Part shown: positions 26,389-34,307 of the stretch, piece after piece
How positions within the stretch are numbered: position 1 is the first letter of the stretch
Layout: each line of letters opens with the position of its first letter
From: Lentilactobacillus raoultii
GTDB lineage: Bacteria; Bacillota; Bacilli; Lactobacillales; Lactobacillaceae
Assembly: GCF_900411375.1 (NCBI RefSeq)
Contig: NZ_LS422980.1
Location: 38,869-102,868 of the forward strand
Direction: 5' to 3'
Length of the DNA: 64,000 nt
Made by a program: the position numbers and the translations under genes
Notes under the pieces: generated by a model
What the model was told of the DNA's origin: nothing
The model's database searches: none
Seen by the model: only the letters and a program-made list of their open reading frames with translations

Positions 26389-27690
26389 TTATTCAATCCG
26401 GTCTTTTAAGCCGGTATGATTCAGTAAAATGTTCAAAATCACGGCTGTAAAACTCCCCACAACCATTCCGTTACTCATAATCACCTGAACAGTCGCCGGT
26501 AAGTACTGGAACAGATTCGGTTGGGTCGTCACTCCTAACCCAAAACCGATTGAAACTGCAATGATTAGTAGATTCTTGTTGTTCAACTCAATTTGAGAAA
26601 GCATCTTAATTCCTTGAGCACCAACCATCCCAAACATGACCAGCATGGCGCCACCAAGCACCGATGCCGGGATCAACGTTGCCATCGCCCCAAACTTGGG
26701 AATCAGTCCCAAGATCATTAAGAAGAAGGCCGAATAATAAATAGGAGCTAATTTCTTAATTCCGGATAATTGCACAATGCCAACGTTTTGTGAAAAAGTT
26801 GAGTACGGGAATGTATTGAAGACCCCGCCTAAAATAGCAGCCAACCCTTCTGAACGATAACCGTGTTCCAAATCGCGATCAGCTAATTGACGCCCAGTAA
26901 TATCGCTTAGGGCAAAGTAAACCCCAGTTGATTCAATCATACAGGTCAAAGCGGCCAAAATTAATGTCGCGATCGATGACCATTCAAACTTGGGCGCCGA
27001 AAAATAAAAGAATTGAGGTAGTTGAGCCCAGTGAGCCTGGCCAACCGATTGGAAGCCAACCGTGCCCATTAAAATGGCAACCACCGTCCCGACTAAAATC
27101 CCGATCAAAATCGCAATTTGTTTCAAGAAGCCGTGGCCCCAGATATTTAAGATAATAATGACCAGTGCTGTTAACGCTCCTAAAAATAAATGAGTTGGAT
27201 TACCAAAGGCTTTGGCCGTTGAATCACCGCCACCCAAGTTTTGAAACGCAACCGGCATCAAGGTAAATCCAATTAACGTAATTAATGAGCCCGTTACCAC
27301 CGGTGGAAAGTATTTTCGCAAATGAGCAAAGGGCTTAGCGGCAATGATAATGAATAAGCCGGCACAAATAATTCCTCCGTACATATACCCCAAGCCAAAG
27401 TTTTTCCCAATCGACTGAAGTGGCGCAACATACTCGACCGCGCACCCCAAGACCACCGGCAGGCCAATGCCGGTAATCGGCGTTCGTTTAATTTGAAGCA
27501 GTGTCGCCACACCACACATGAAAATGTCCATCGACACCAAATAGGTCATCTGAGCCGCGTTAAACTTTAACGCACCACCAATTAACAACGGTACCAAAAT
27601 ATCCCCAGAGTACATGGCAAGTAAATGTTGAAAGCCTAAAATTGCATTGCGAATTGGCGTTTTATTACCCGAAACAGAAACATTATTCAT
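26389..27690 (-). CDS. Nucleobase:cation symporter-2 family permease (xanthine/uric acid/uracil type)
   Basis: 433 aa with a dozen or so hydrophobic segments. Family signatures: GFQHLLAMYSGDILVPLLIG in the first helix and STGVYFALSDITGR in the central region, closest in look to the bacterial xanthine/uric-acid branch (PbuX/PucK). Start ATG 27690 has AAGGGAG 6 nt upstream; an ATG six codons earlier overlaps that site. Monocistronic. I looked for a purine riboswitch upstream and saw none, and no purine-salvage gene is adjacent, so the exact base transported is open. Confidence 0.85.
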   Translation of the reverse strand: MNNVSVSGNKTPIRNAILGFQHLLAMYSGDILVPLLIGGALKFNAAQMTYLVSMDIFMCGVATLLQIKRTPITGIGLPVVLGCAVEYVAPLQSIGKNFGLGYMYGGIICAGLFIIIAAKPFAHLRKYFPPVVTGSLITLIGFTLMPVAFQNLGGGDSTAKAFGNPTHLFLGALTALVIIILNIWGHGFLKQIAILIGILVGTVVAILMGTVGFQSVGQAHWAQLPQFFYFSAPKFEWSSIATLILAALTCMIESTGVYFALSDITGRQLADRDLEHGYRSEGLAAILGGVFNTFPYSTFSQNVGIVQLSGIKKLAPIYYSAFFLMILGLIPKFGAMATLIPASVLGGAMLVMFGMVGAQGIKMLSQIELNNKNLLIIAVSIGFGLGVTTQPNLFQYLPATVQVIMSNGMVVGSFTAVILNILLNHTGLKDRIE

Positions 27691-27823
27691 CTTGTTCTCC
27701 CTTTTCATTCGTGTTTAACGTAATAAAGATATGTTACCATTAAATCCGCACAATCACAATGTTATTTTCTGAGAAACCATACCGACTCTGGCTTGAAAGA
27801 TCAACTACCCGTTGACAGAACTG

Positions 27824-27872
27824 AAAAAATCGCAACTGAACGAAAGATAGCTTTCGAGCAATTGCGATTTTA
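27824..27872 (-). terminator. Intrinsic terminator after the Apf-like gene
   Basis: AAAATCGCAA pairs with TTGCGATTTTTT (minus-strand reading) around a loop with its own small hairpin CTCGAAAG/CTTTCG. T run on the minus side. Confidence 0.8.
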
Positions 27873-27902
27873 AGCGATTAGTTTGGTTTTAGTTAGCTGT
27901 TC

Positions 27903-28253
27903 TTAATACCAGCCGTATGCACGCCAATGTTTCTTGGCATTTACCCAACTACCATAGCGGGCTTTAACATAGCGGTCAGCAGTTTTTTCCTGGTTAGCTT
28001 TTGAATAGTCACCATGTAAGTATGATGAGCTTAATTGGTAACGACCAATGTAACGGCCATTACGAACAGTGTAGGACCCACGGGATTCGTGGTAGGCAAT
28101 CCACTTTTTAGCGGCAAGATTAGCCTTTGATAATTTTGATTTATAAGTGCTGGTAGTTTGTGCGTTAGCGATTTCTTGGGTTGCGGCAACTTGGAAAGTT
28201 CCAAACATGGTGAGTGCCGTCATTAACGTAACAATCGATTTTTTTAACTTCAT
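27903..28253 (-). CDS. Small secreted Apf-like protein with lysozyme-like C-terminal domain
   Basis: 116 aa: signal peptide (MKLKKSIV, hydrophobic to about 30) followed by the C-terminal domain of aggregation-promoting factors, with AKKWIAYHESRGSYTVRNG, IGRYQLSSSYL, YGSWVNAKKHW and a terminal WY. Known Apf proteins of lactobacilli are muralytic-type or shape-related surface proteins, usually 200 residues or more with a LysM or variable N-terminal region; this one lacks any LysM or linker. The Glu of HESRG aligns with the catalytic Glu of related transglycosylase domains. Monocistronic, with its own terminator. Confidence 0.85.
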   Translation of the reverse strand: MKLKKSIVTLMTALTMFGTFQVAATQEIANAQTTSTYKSKLSKANLAAKKWIAYHESRGSYTVRNGRYIGRYQLSSSYLHGDYSKANQEKTADRYVKARYGSWVNAKKHWRAYGWY

Positions 28254-28589
28254 AATATAACTTTTCCCCTCCGTAATTAATCAACGACTATGAATATACA
28301 CCGTTGGATTTACATGGAGGTAACCGGAAAATTACAAACGTGTTAAAGTAAAACCGCTTATGGTAATATTTAAGACAGAATCCTATTGTTACGGACAATG
28401 AGGCACTTCATTTTGTAATTAACCACCTTATTTTTTAGCTAAAATTATTGAAAAATAATTGAATATGGCCGCTTTTGAATCCATTAAGTTATCGCAACAA
28501 CAAATTAAGCGAAAAATATCGCAAATCATTAGGCCAATTTCTAAAAATGATATAAAATTATGATTGATATATCTATAGGGAGTGATTCT
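28254..28589. other. Intergenic region between the Apf-like gene and greA
   Basis: Divergent promoter region, AT-rich. TATAAA at 28551-28556 is a candidate -10 for greA. No supported gene on either strand. Confidence 0.45.
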
Positions 28590-29057
28590 TTGGAACCGCA
28601 TTTCAATAAGATCACACAAGCCGGCTACCATCAGCTTCAAGCCGAGATTCAGCAACTTGAAGCTGACCGGCCTGCTAAAATTAAAACCTTGTCGGCTGCC
28701 AGAGCTTTGGGTGACTTGTCGGAAAACGCTGAATATAGTGCCGCTAAACGTGATTTGCGTCATTTAGAGAGTCGCTTACGTTTTCTACGCAAACAATTAC
28801 AATACGCCAAAATTTATACGCCATCTAAAAGTGACAATGTCGAAGTTGGTAAGTATGTCACCTTTAAATTTTTAGATGACCAATCAACTGAGACCTATCA
28901 AATCGTCGGCACACCGGAAGTCGATATTGATCATGGCAAGATTTCGATTGCTTCGCCAATTGGTGCTGCACTTTTAAACCATCGTACCGGTGACGTGGTG
29001 ACTGTTCAAGCCCCCAATTTAACCTATCAAATTAAAATTATTAAAGTTAAAATCTAG
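28590..29057 (+). CDS. greA: GreA-family transcript cleavage/elongation factor
   Basis: Rescues backtracked RNA polymerase by stimulating transcript cleavage. 155 aa from a TTG start at 28590 that has AGGGAG 7 nt upstream; the in-frame ATG at 28560 lies right at the likely transcription start and has no ribosome binding site. N-terminal coiled coil (residues 1-75) with the acidic tip ALGDLSENAEYSAAK, then an FKBP-like C-terminal domain (VEVGKYVTFKF, ISIASPIGAALLN). Length and motifs are normal. Lactobacilli often carry a second greA, so this may be a paralogue. Followed 9 bp later by the VanZ-RDD gene. Confidence 0.88.
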   Translation: MEPHFNKITQAGYHQLQAEIQQLEADRPAKIKTLSAARALGDLSENAEYSAAKRDLRHLESRLRFLRKQLQYAKIYTPSKSDNVEVGKYVTFKFLDDQSTETYQIVGTPEVDIDHGKISIASPIGAALLNHRTGDVVTVQAPNLTYQIKIIKVKI

Positions 29058-29066
29058 GAGAAGCCG

Positions 29067-30197
29067 ATGTCTCAATACATTAATGTGATTTATACTGCTG
29101 TTTTCTTTTTTCCATTTTTAGCACTTTTGCTGACCTTACCAATTCTACTAGTTAATTACCACCGCTATGGTGCACTTCCCAAATGGAATATTTTTGTGCT
29201 TTACACCTTTGTTTTTTACATGTTATGCGCTTATTTTTTAACCATTTTACCCTTACCCAGCCGAAGCTTTGTGGCCCATTTAACAACGCCTACTCATAAC
29301 TTTGTGCCGTTGATGTTCATTACCGACTTCATTAAGTACAATCCGTTTTCATTATTTCATCCCGGCACTTGGCTGGCTGCTTTAAAGGCACCAACTGTCA
29401 TTCAACCGGCTTTTAATATTCTTTTAACGGTTCCGTTTGGCTTTTATTTACACTACTATTTTCAAAGAAGTTGGCAACAAACGTTACTCTTAAGTTTCTG
29501 TTTATCATTATTCTTTGAAATGACCCAGTATACCGGTTTGTACGGATTCTATCCCCGACCATATCGGTTATTTGACGTGGACGATCTGTTGCTAAACACA
29601 ACCGGGGGCTTACTCGGCTACTGGATAACCAACTGGCTGAGAAGAATTCTTCCTTCGCCTCAAAAAGATCAAGCCCATGCTTTGTCTCGTAATCGCAGTA
29701 TTTCCGGCTTACGTCGATTAACTGCTTTAGCCATTGACTGGTTATTGATCATCTTTGTCAGTTCACTGATTTCGATCATTTTACAAAGTAATAACGATGA
29801 CTGGACAACCACCTTAATGGCTTGGTTTATCCTCATTATTATTCCGGAAATTTTCTTTCAGCGGTCAATTGGCATGCAACTGGTTCGAATTCGAGTGACC
29901 AATAAATTTGGCCACCGCGCCGGCTGGTATCAAGTCATTATTCGAAATTTATTTTCTTACGGCATCATCGGCGGCACCTTCTATGCCACCATCAAACTAC
30001 TTGATTTAACCGGGACGGCGCCGCAATCCCAGTTGTCACTTATTCACTGGGGCATTCTGGCAACCACGCTGGTACTGTTATTAATTGTTGTCGATCTGTT
30101 AATTGATTCCTTTGCCAGCCGGCACCGCCTCTTTTTTGAGCACTTAAGCGGCACTGATACCAAATCCAGGGCCGATCAGTTGGTTAATTCAAAATAA
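29067..30197 (+). CDS. VanZ-RDD fusion membrane protein
   Basis: 376 aa. Residues 1-195 are VanZ-like with several membrane helices and the conserved FEMTQYTGLYGFYPRPYRLFD-type segment with DVDDLLLNTTGG; residues about 210-370 are an RDD domain (RRLTALAIDWLLI, then SIGMQLVRIRV). AGGAG precedes the ATG, 9 bp after greA, so it is probably co-transcribed. VanZ-like proteins are linked to glycopeptide (teicoplanin) tolerance and RDD domains to small-solute transport, but neither function can be claimed for the fusion. Confidence 0.85.
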   Translation: MSQYINVIYTAVFFFPFLALLLTLPILLVNYHRYGALPKWNIFVLYTFVFYMLCAYFLTILPLPSRSFVAHLTTPTHNFVPLMFITDFIKYNPFSLFHPGTWLAALKAPTVIQPAFNILLTVPFGFYLHYYFQRSWQQTLLLSFCLSLFFEMTQYTGLYGFYPRPYRLFDVDDLLLNTTGGLLGYWITNWLRRILPSPQKDQAHALSRNRSISGLRRLTALAIDWLLIIFVSSLISIILQSNNDDWTTTLMAWFILIIIPEIFFQRSIGMQLVRIRVTNKFGHRAGWYQVIIRNLFSYGIIGGTFYATIKLLDLTGTAPQSQLSLIHWGILATTLVLLLIVVDLLIDSFASRHRLFFEHLSGTDTKSRADQLVNSK

Positions 30198-30244
30198 GTT
30201 AAAAAAGTCTTCCAAATCCCCTAGTAAATTCGAACTTCTCTTTC

Positions 30245-30250
30245 TATAAT
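30245..30250 (+). promoter_or_regulatory. Candidate -10 of the HicB-like gene
   Basis: Perfect TATAAT 46 bp before the start codon. The sequence 17 bp upstream (TAGTAA) is a poor -35. Confidence 0.45.
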
Positions 30251-30295
30251 GGGATGTGAAAATTGTCTACTATTTGACTGAAAAGAGGTTTCAAT

Positions 30296-30616
30296 ATGGT
30301 CAAACAAAGTAAACGTGAACTCACTTACCCGATTATTTTACATCATGAAGAAATTGGTTATAGCGTTGAAATTCCGGATATAAACGGTGCTTGGACGGAA
30401 GCACTTACTAAACAAGAGGCGTTGGAAAAGGCCAAGGACTTGATCGGAACAACCTTAATCAATCAATCAAAGCGGCCAAAACCAACTCCACTAGACGATA
30501 TCATTTTTTCGTCAAAGAACGGTGACTTCAAAACAACTGTCACTGTCGACTTGACATATTATCAGCAGTTAATGTCAGGGCAAGATGCTAACGAAAGCAA
30601 TGCGTCAACAAATTAG
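30296..30616 (+). CDS. HicB-like protein without a HicA partner
   Basis: 106 aa. Residues about 8-70 match the partial RNase H fold of HicB antitoxins (YPIILHHEEIGYSVEIPDI, then a helix with EALTKQEALEKAKDLIG and PTPLDD). HicB normally neutralises the mRNA interferase HicA encoded next to it; no short HicA-like frame is found on either side, and the C-terminus shows no clear DNA-binding domain. AAGAGG precedes the ATG. Own promoter and terminator. It could be an orphan antitoxin or a domesticated regulator. Confidence 0.75.
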   Translation: MVKQSKRELTYPIILHHEEIGYSVEIPDINGAWTEALTKQEALEKAKDLIGTTLINQSKRPKPTPLDDIIFSSKNGDFKTTVTVDLTYYQQLMSGQDANESNASTN

Positions 30617-30627
30617 TTTAGTTCATT

Positions 30628-30666
30628 TCAAAAAGCGTGTTCGACATCTTCGAACACGCTTTTTTG
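30628..30666 (+). terminator. Intrinsic terminator after the HicB-like gene
   Basis: AAAAAGCGTGTTCGA and TCGAACACGCTTTTT form a 15-bp perfect stem with a T run. Confidence 0.9.
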
Positions 30667-30729
30667 ATTGTTACATGTAAGTAGAAACCTGCCAGCAAAA
30701 ATCACTCTAAAATTGCCCTTGTATCAAGA

Positions 30730-31344
30730 TCAGTTCTGTTTTGATTTTGAAAACCAATAGTATCCATAACATCCTGCTGCCACAATTAAGATCACGACTA
30801 GCACTGCCAACCACTGATCAATCATTACCAGAAGCCTAGTCCAGGCATGCCCCGCATAGTGACCGGTCAAAATGAGCACCGTGTTCCAAACCAGGGTTCC
30901 AAATAACGTCAGACCGGAAAAACGCACCAACGGATAGGCTGTCATTCCGGCCGGAAGTGAGACCAAGCTTCGAACAACCGGGATACACCGCCCAATTAAA
31001 ATTGCCCAGCCGCCATGCCGCTCAAAATACCGGGCGGCCTTATCAATGTCGGCGGGTTTAAGCCGCAGCAAGCGGCCCAGTCGACCGGCAACCATCTTTT
31101 CTAACTGGGGCACACTTAATAAGCGGCCGATTCCATAGAGCATCAATGCCCCGACGTAGGCCCCAACCGTAGCAGCTAAAATGGCACCCGGAATCGTCAA
31201 ATGACTGGTTAACGTTAAATAGCCCGTAAAGACCAAAACCAATTCGGATGGAATGGGCGGGAACAGATTCTCGACAGCAATTAAAAATGCAATCGCCAAG
31301 TAGCCATATTGATTGATCAATCCCGTAATCGTTGTTTCGCTCAA
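30730..31344 (-). CDS. DedA-family membrane protein
   Basis: 204 aa. DedA/SNARE-associated signatures: AVENLFPPIPSELVLVFTG near the N-terminus and the GRCIPVVRSLVSLPAGM motif in the middle, with four to five membrane helices. DedA proteins are thought to be flippases for undecaprenyl phosphate or phospholipids. TTG start at 31344 with GGAGG 7 nt upstream. Monocistronic, divergent from the aldo/keto reductase. Confidence 0.88.
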   Translation of the reverse strand: MSETTITGLINQYGYLAIAFLIAVENLFPPIPSELVLVFTGYLTLTSHLTIPGAILAATVGAYVGALMLYGIGRLLSVPQLEKMVAGRLGRLLRLKPADIDKAARYFERHGGWAILIGRCIPVVRSLVSLPAGMTAYPLVRFSGLTLFGTLVWNTVLILTGHYAGHAWTRLLVMIDQWLAVLVVILIVAAGCYGYYWFSKSKQN

Positions 31345-31482
31345 GAAAGGTCCTCCCGGTAAACTACCAAAATAATATTTTGCGAAAGATATGTCGATAT
31401 TTCAGTATCAAAAGTATATCATATGACGCATTTGGCACGCCAGAAACAGCCTTTAAATTTCCCCAATCAGCCAATGTTCGCT

Positions 31483-31511
31483 TTCACCCACCCCCGCTTT
31501 TGGCTTATAAT
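31483..31511 (+). promoter_or_regulatory. Promoter of the aldo/keto reductase gene
   Basis: TTCACC, 17 bp, TATAAT; the start codon with AAGGAGG lies about 33 bp further on. Confidence 0.6.
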
Positions 31512-31544
31512 TAAGAGGTACCAATAAAGGAGGTTCTTTTATTT

Positions 31545-32498
31545 ATGAAGACTGTCAAAATCGGTGGGACGCACTTTGAAGCATCTGCCGTTGCACTTGG
31601 TATCATGCGCATGGCCGGAATGGCCACCGCAGACGCCGCTAAAACGCTAAAGGCTGCCCATGAAGCCGGTATCAATTATATTGACTCGGCTGACATTTAC
31701 GGTGAGGGTGGTTCGGAGAAAACTTTCAAAGAAGCGCTCAAAGCTTCCGGTATTCCCCGAGATGATTTATACATTCAATCAAAGGGTGGCATCATCCTCG
31801 ATCCAAAGCGCAGTCATGATGGACTGGTCTTTGGCGCCCGATATGATTTTTCAAAGCAACACCTGATTGATGCCGTTGACGGAATTCTTCAACGAATGGG
31901 TATCGATTATTTAGACGCCTTTCTGTTACACCGACCGGATCCACTGATGGAAGCTGATGATATTGCCGATGCTTTCGACACCCTCCAACGAGAAGGTAAG
32001 GTTCGTCACTTCGGTGTTTCCAACTTCAACCCACAACAAGTAGAAATGGTGCAGTCTTGGGTTAGTCAGCGACTGCTAATCAACCAGTTGCAATTTAACG
32101 TCGTTCACTCCGGCATGATTCGCGAAGGGATGCACGTTAATATGATTGATGATGCCAGTCTCGATCACGATGGCGGTATTCTGGAATATAGCCGTCGTAA
32201 ACACATGACCATTCAAGCTTGGTCACCATTTAACTACGGCTTGTTTGCCGGAATGTACATCAATGATCCAAAATATCCTAAACTAAATAAAAAACTAGAA
32301 GAACTCGGCGAGAAGTACCACGCCTCAAAGAACGCGATTGCGACTGCCTGGATTCTTCGTCATCCTGCTCACGTTCAAGTGTTACTCGGTACCATGAATC
32401 CGGAACACATTAAGGATAGTGCTGCCGGTGCTGACATTGAGCTAACCAAGCAGGAATGGTACAATCTGTACTTCGCAGCAGGCAATGATTTGCCTTAA
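31545..32498 (+). CDS. Aldo/keto reductase
   Basis: 317 aa NAD(P)H-dependent oxidoreductase. Catalytic tetrad visible: Asp47 and Tyr52 in YIDSADIYG, Lys80 in IQSKGG and His129 in FLLHRPDP; later VSNFNP and the cofactor-binding end region IATAWILRHP. Looks closest to the YdhF-like group. AAGGAGG ribosome binding site. Monocistronic; the substrate cannot be read from the sequence. Confidence 0.92.
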   Translation: MKTVKIGGTHFEASAVALGIMRMAGMATADAAKTLKAAHEAGINYIDSADIYGEGGSEKTFKEALKASGIPRDDLYIQSKGGIILDPKRSHDGLVFGARYDFSKQHLIDAVDGILQRMGIDYLDAFLLHRPDPLMEADDIADAFDTLQREGKVRHFGVSNFNPQQVEMVQSWVSQRLLINQLQFNVVHSGMIREGMHVNMIDDASLDHDGGILEYSRRKHMTIQAWSPFNYGLFAGMYINDPKYPKLNKKLEELGEKYHASKNAIATAWILRHPAHVQVLLGTMNPEHIKDSAAGADIELTKQEWYNLYFAAGNDLP

Positions 32499-32556
32499 TG
32501 AGTTAAATCTGTTTGGCTGCAAGCTAATTTGACTTAACAATAACCAAAAAATGATG

Positions 32557-32590
32557 CTCAGCGGTGACAACCTGTGGCCGCTGAGTTTTT
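32557..32590 (+). terminator. Intrinsic terminator after the aldo/keto reductase
   Basis: CTCAGCGG pairs with CCGCTGAG, followed by TTTTTG. Confidence 0.85.
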
Positions 32591-32612
32591 GTTGCCTAAG
32601 GACGATTTTAAT

Positions 32613-33428
32613 ATGAGTAAACGCAGAAAAAAGAACCGGCAATCAAACAGGCTGTTTGGTTGGCTGGTGACAGTGATCGTTTTAGCCGGAGCCTGGTACT
32701 TTACCGGTGGTCAACCAAGTTCACTAACTGATTTATTCAATCAGGCCACCCAAACGATCAATCAAACAACTAAAAATAACGTTTCAAATGATCAACTAGC
32801 GAAATTAACCTATCACTCTGGTGAGTCAAGCTTCGTCTACGTCAATCATAATCGGGCCAAATTAAATCCCCAAAAGTGGCGGACCAACTACGTCGTTTAT
32901 TCAAATTTAGATACTTTAAACCGGACCAGCCGCGGCAACTTAGCTTACTTAGAACGTCGCAACCTGGCTTCTGATGACAACCGAGTTCGTCAATTCGTCG
33001 AACCAACTGCCTGGCACCAAAAATTTGTAGATCGCCAACCGATTATCAACCGGGGTCATTTAATCGCTTATTCCATCTCAAAAGGCATTAATCAAAATGG
33101 CCATTACAGCCCCGGTGACACTTCCGGCGACCAAAACAATCCTAAAAACCTGTTTACCCAGACCGCCTTTTCCAATCAACGGGTTCAAACAATTTATGAA
33201 CAAAAAATCCGGTCTGCGTTAAAAGCCGGCAAGCGGGTGATTTTCTTTGCCAAGCCGATTTTCAGGGGCAAAGAATTGATGGCCCGAGGAATTCACCTCG
33301 AGGCCATCAGTACAGATCGGACGCTTAATTTTAATGTCTATCTGTTTAATGTGCAACCCAAGGTGACCTTTAACTACACTACCGGTCGGTCAACGATTGA
33401 TCGCCAAATGAACGTGCCAGCGCCTTAA
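32613..33428 (+). CDS. Membrane-anchored DNA/RNA non-specific endonuclease
   Basis: 271 aa. Basic N-terminus, one membrane helix at about 16-33, a Ser/Thr/Asn linker, then a beta-beta-alpha-metal nuclease domain with NRGHLIAY (general base His149; the usual Asp of DRGH is Asn) and the metal-site Asn in NNPKNLFTQTAFSNQ. Relatives include EndA, the DNA-entry nuclease of competent streptococci, and secreted nutritional nucleases. Start ATG 32613 has AAGGA at 10 nt; the longer frame runs back into the preceding terminator. A role in DNA uptake or extracellular DNA degradation is inferred. Confidence 0.87.
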   Translation: MSKRRKKNRQSNRLFGWLVTVIVLAGAWYFTGGQPSSLTDLFNQATQTINQTTKNNVSNDQLAKLTYHSGESSFVYVNHNRAKLNPQKWRTNYVVYSNLDTLNRTSRGNLAYLERRNLASDDNRVRQFVEPTAWHQKFVDRQPIINRGHLIAYSISKGINQNGHYSPGDTSGDQNNPKNLFTQTAFSNQRVQTIYEQKIRSALKAGKRVIFFAKPIFRGKELMARGIHLEAISTDRTLNFNVYLFNVQPKVTFNYTTGRSTIDRQMNVPAP

Positions 33429-33505
33429 GTAATTGTTTTGAATCCAAGCTCACTCACGTAGATTGGCTTGAAAGCTTTCATAAGTTTGCCACCATATCAT
33501 TAAAT

Positions 33506-33558
33506 AAATGGTCCTCATCACAGCTAACAACTTGCTAGCTATGATGAGGACCATTTTT
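33506..33558. terminator. Bidirectional intrinsic terminator
   Basis: AAATGGTCCTCATCA and TGATGAGGACCATTT form a 15-bp stem, extended by AGCTA/TAGCT inside, between the convergent nuclease and SufT-like genes. Confidence 0.9.
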
Positions 33559-33567
33559 GATTTGAAT

Positions 33568-33888
33568 TTAATGAATACCTAGTTCCAACTTGGCCTCTCT
33601 TGACATTTTGTCAATCGACCAGGCCGGTTCAAAGACAACGTTAATATAAACGTCTTTTACTTCATCAAACCCGGTTAATTCTTCACGAATTGCTTCATCT
33701 AGATAATCCGTTAATGGACATCCAGCAATTGTCAACGTCATCGTTAGTGTACATAATCCCTTATCATCCAATTCGACGCCGTAAATTAAACCCAGATTAA
33801 CAATATCAATACCTAATTCCGGATCGATCACGTTTTCCAAGACGTCTAAAGCTTTCTCTTTAAATGGCCGATTATTAACTTCACTCAT
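33568..33888 (-). CDS. sufT: SufT-like Fe-S maturation factor (DUF59/MIP18 family)
   Basis: 106 aa. DUF59 signatures: VIDPELGIDIVNLGLIYGV, LTMTLTIAGCPLTD with the conserved Cys, and a C-terminal EPAW(S)I motif. Known: SufT-type proteins help load Fe-S clusters onto targets. Start ATG 33888 with GGAGG; the longer frame to 34014 is read-through into an intergenic repeat and is not protein. It lies downstream of sufB on the same strand but is separated by three tandem repeat units, so it may be transcribed with suf or partly uncoupled. Confidence 0.87.
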   Translation of the reverse strand: MSEVNNRPFKEKALDVLENVIDPELGIDIVNLGLIYGVELDDKGLCTLTMTLTIAGCPLTDYLDEAIREELTGFDEVKDVYINVVFEPAWSIDKMSREAKLELGIH

Positions 33889-33934
33889 TCGTGATACCTC
33901 CTTGTTGGGTTTTGGGGCTGTCTGCTTAATGGTT

Positions 33935-34307
33935 TGAGGACAGCTACTCCAAGCAACATCGCTCCGTATAAGGGATTGATTCAAAAAATCCAAGCCCAGG
34001 ATTTTCCGAATCAACGCCTTATCCTCCGGATGCTAACCGCTTGAATCCGCTCACTATCCTTAGGACAGCTCCTCAAAGCAATCTACTGCGTCTAAGGGAT
34101 CGAATGGCAAAAAGCCAAGCCCAGGCTTTCCGCCATTCGACGCCTTAGTCTCCGTAGATTAACCGCTTTAATCCGCTCACTATCCTTAGGACAGCTACCA
34201 AAAGCAACACCACTCCTGATAAGAGATCAATCTGAAAAATCCCAAAACAGGATTTCCCAGATTGACGTCTTATCATCCGGGTGTTAATCGCTTTTGTTCG
34301 CTCACTA
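33935..34307 (-). repeat. Three tandem hairpin repeats (period 125-126 bp) between sufB and sufT
   Basis: On the minus strand units begin with TAGTGAGCG at 34307, 34182 and 34056 and share AAGCGGTTA, AAGGCG, a hairpin, CCCTTA, and a GTAGCTGTCCTAAGGA-type end. Hairpin arms per unit: AATCTGGGAAATCC with GGGATTTTTCAGATT; GAATGGCGGAAAGCC with GGCTTTTTGCCATTC; GATTCGGAAAATCC with GGATTTTTTGAATC. The TAG of the first unit is the stop codon of sufB. This occupies the whole 416-bp gap. Confidence 0.9.

Noticed and set aside
27691..27830. Purine riboswitch upstream of the permease
   Set aside because: The conserved loops and the TATA/GTC core words are absent on the minus strand.
28428..28763. 111-codon minus-strand frame over the greA start
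   Set aside because: Overlaps greA antisense, no ribosome binding site, no recognisable sequence.
33889..34014. N-terminal 42-codon extension of the SufT-like protein
   Set aside because: Reads through an intergenic repeat, and GGAGG precedes the internal ATG at 33888.
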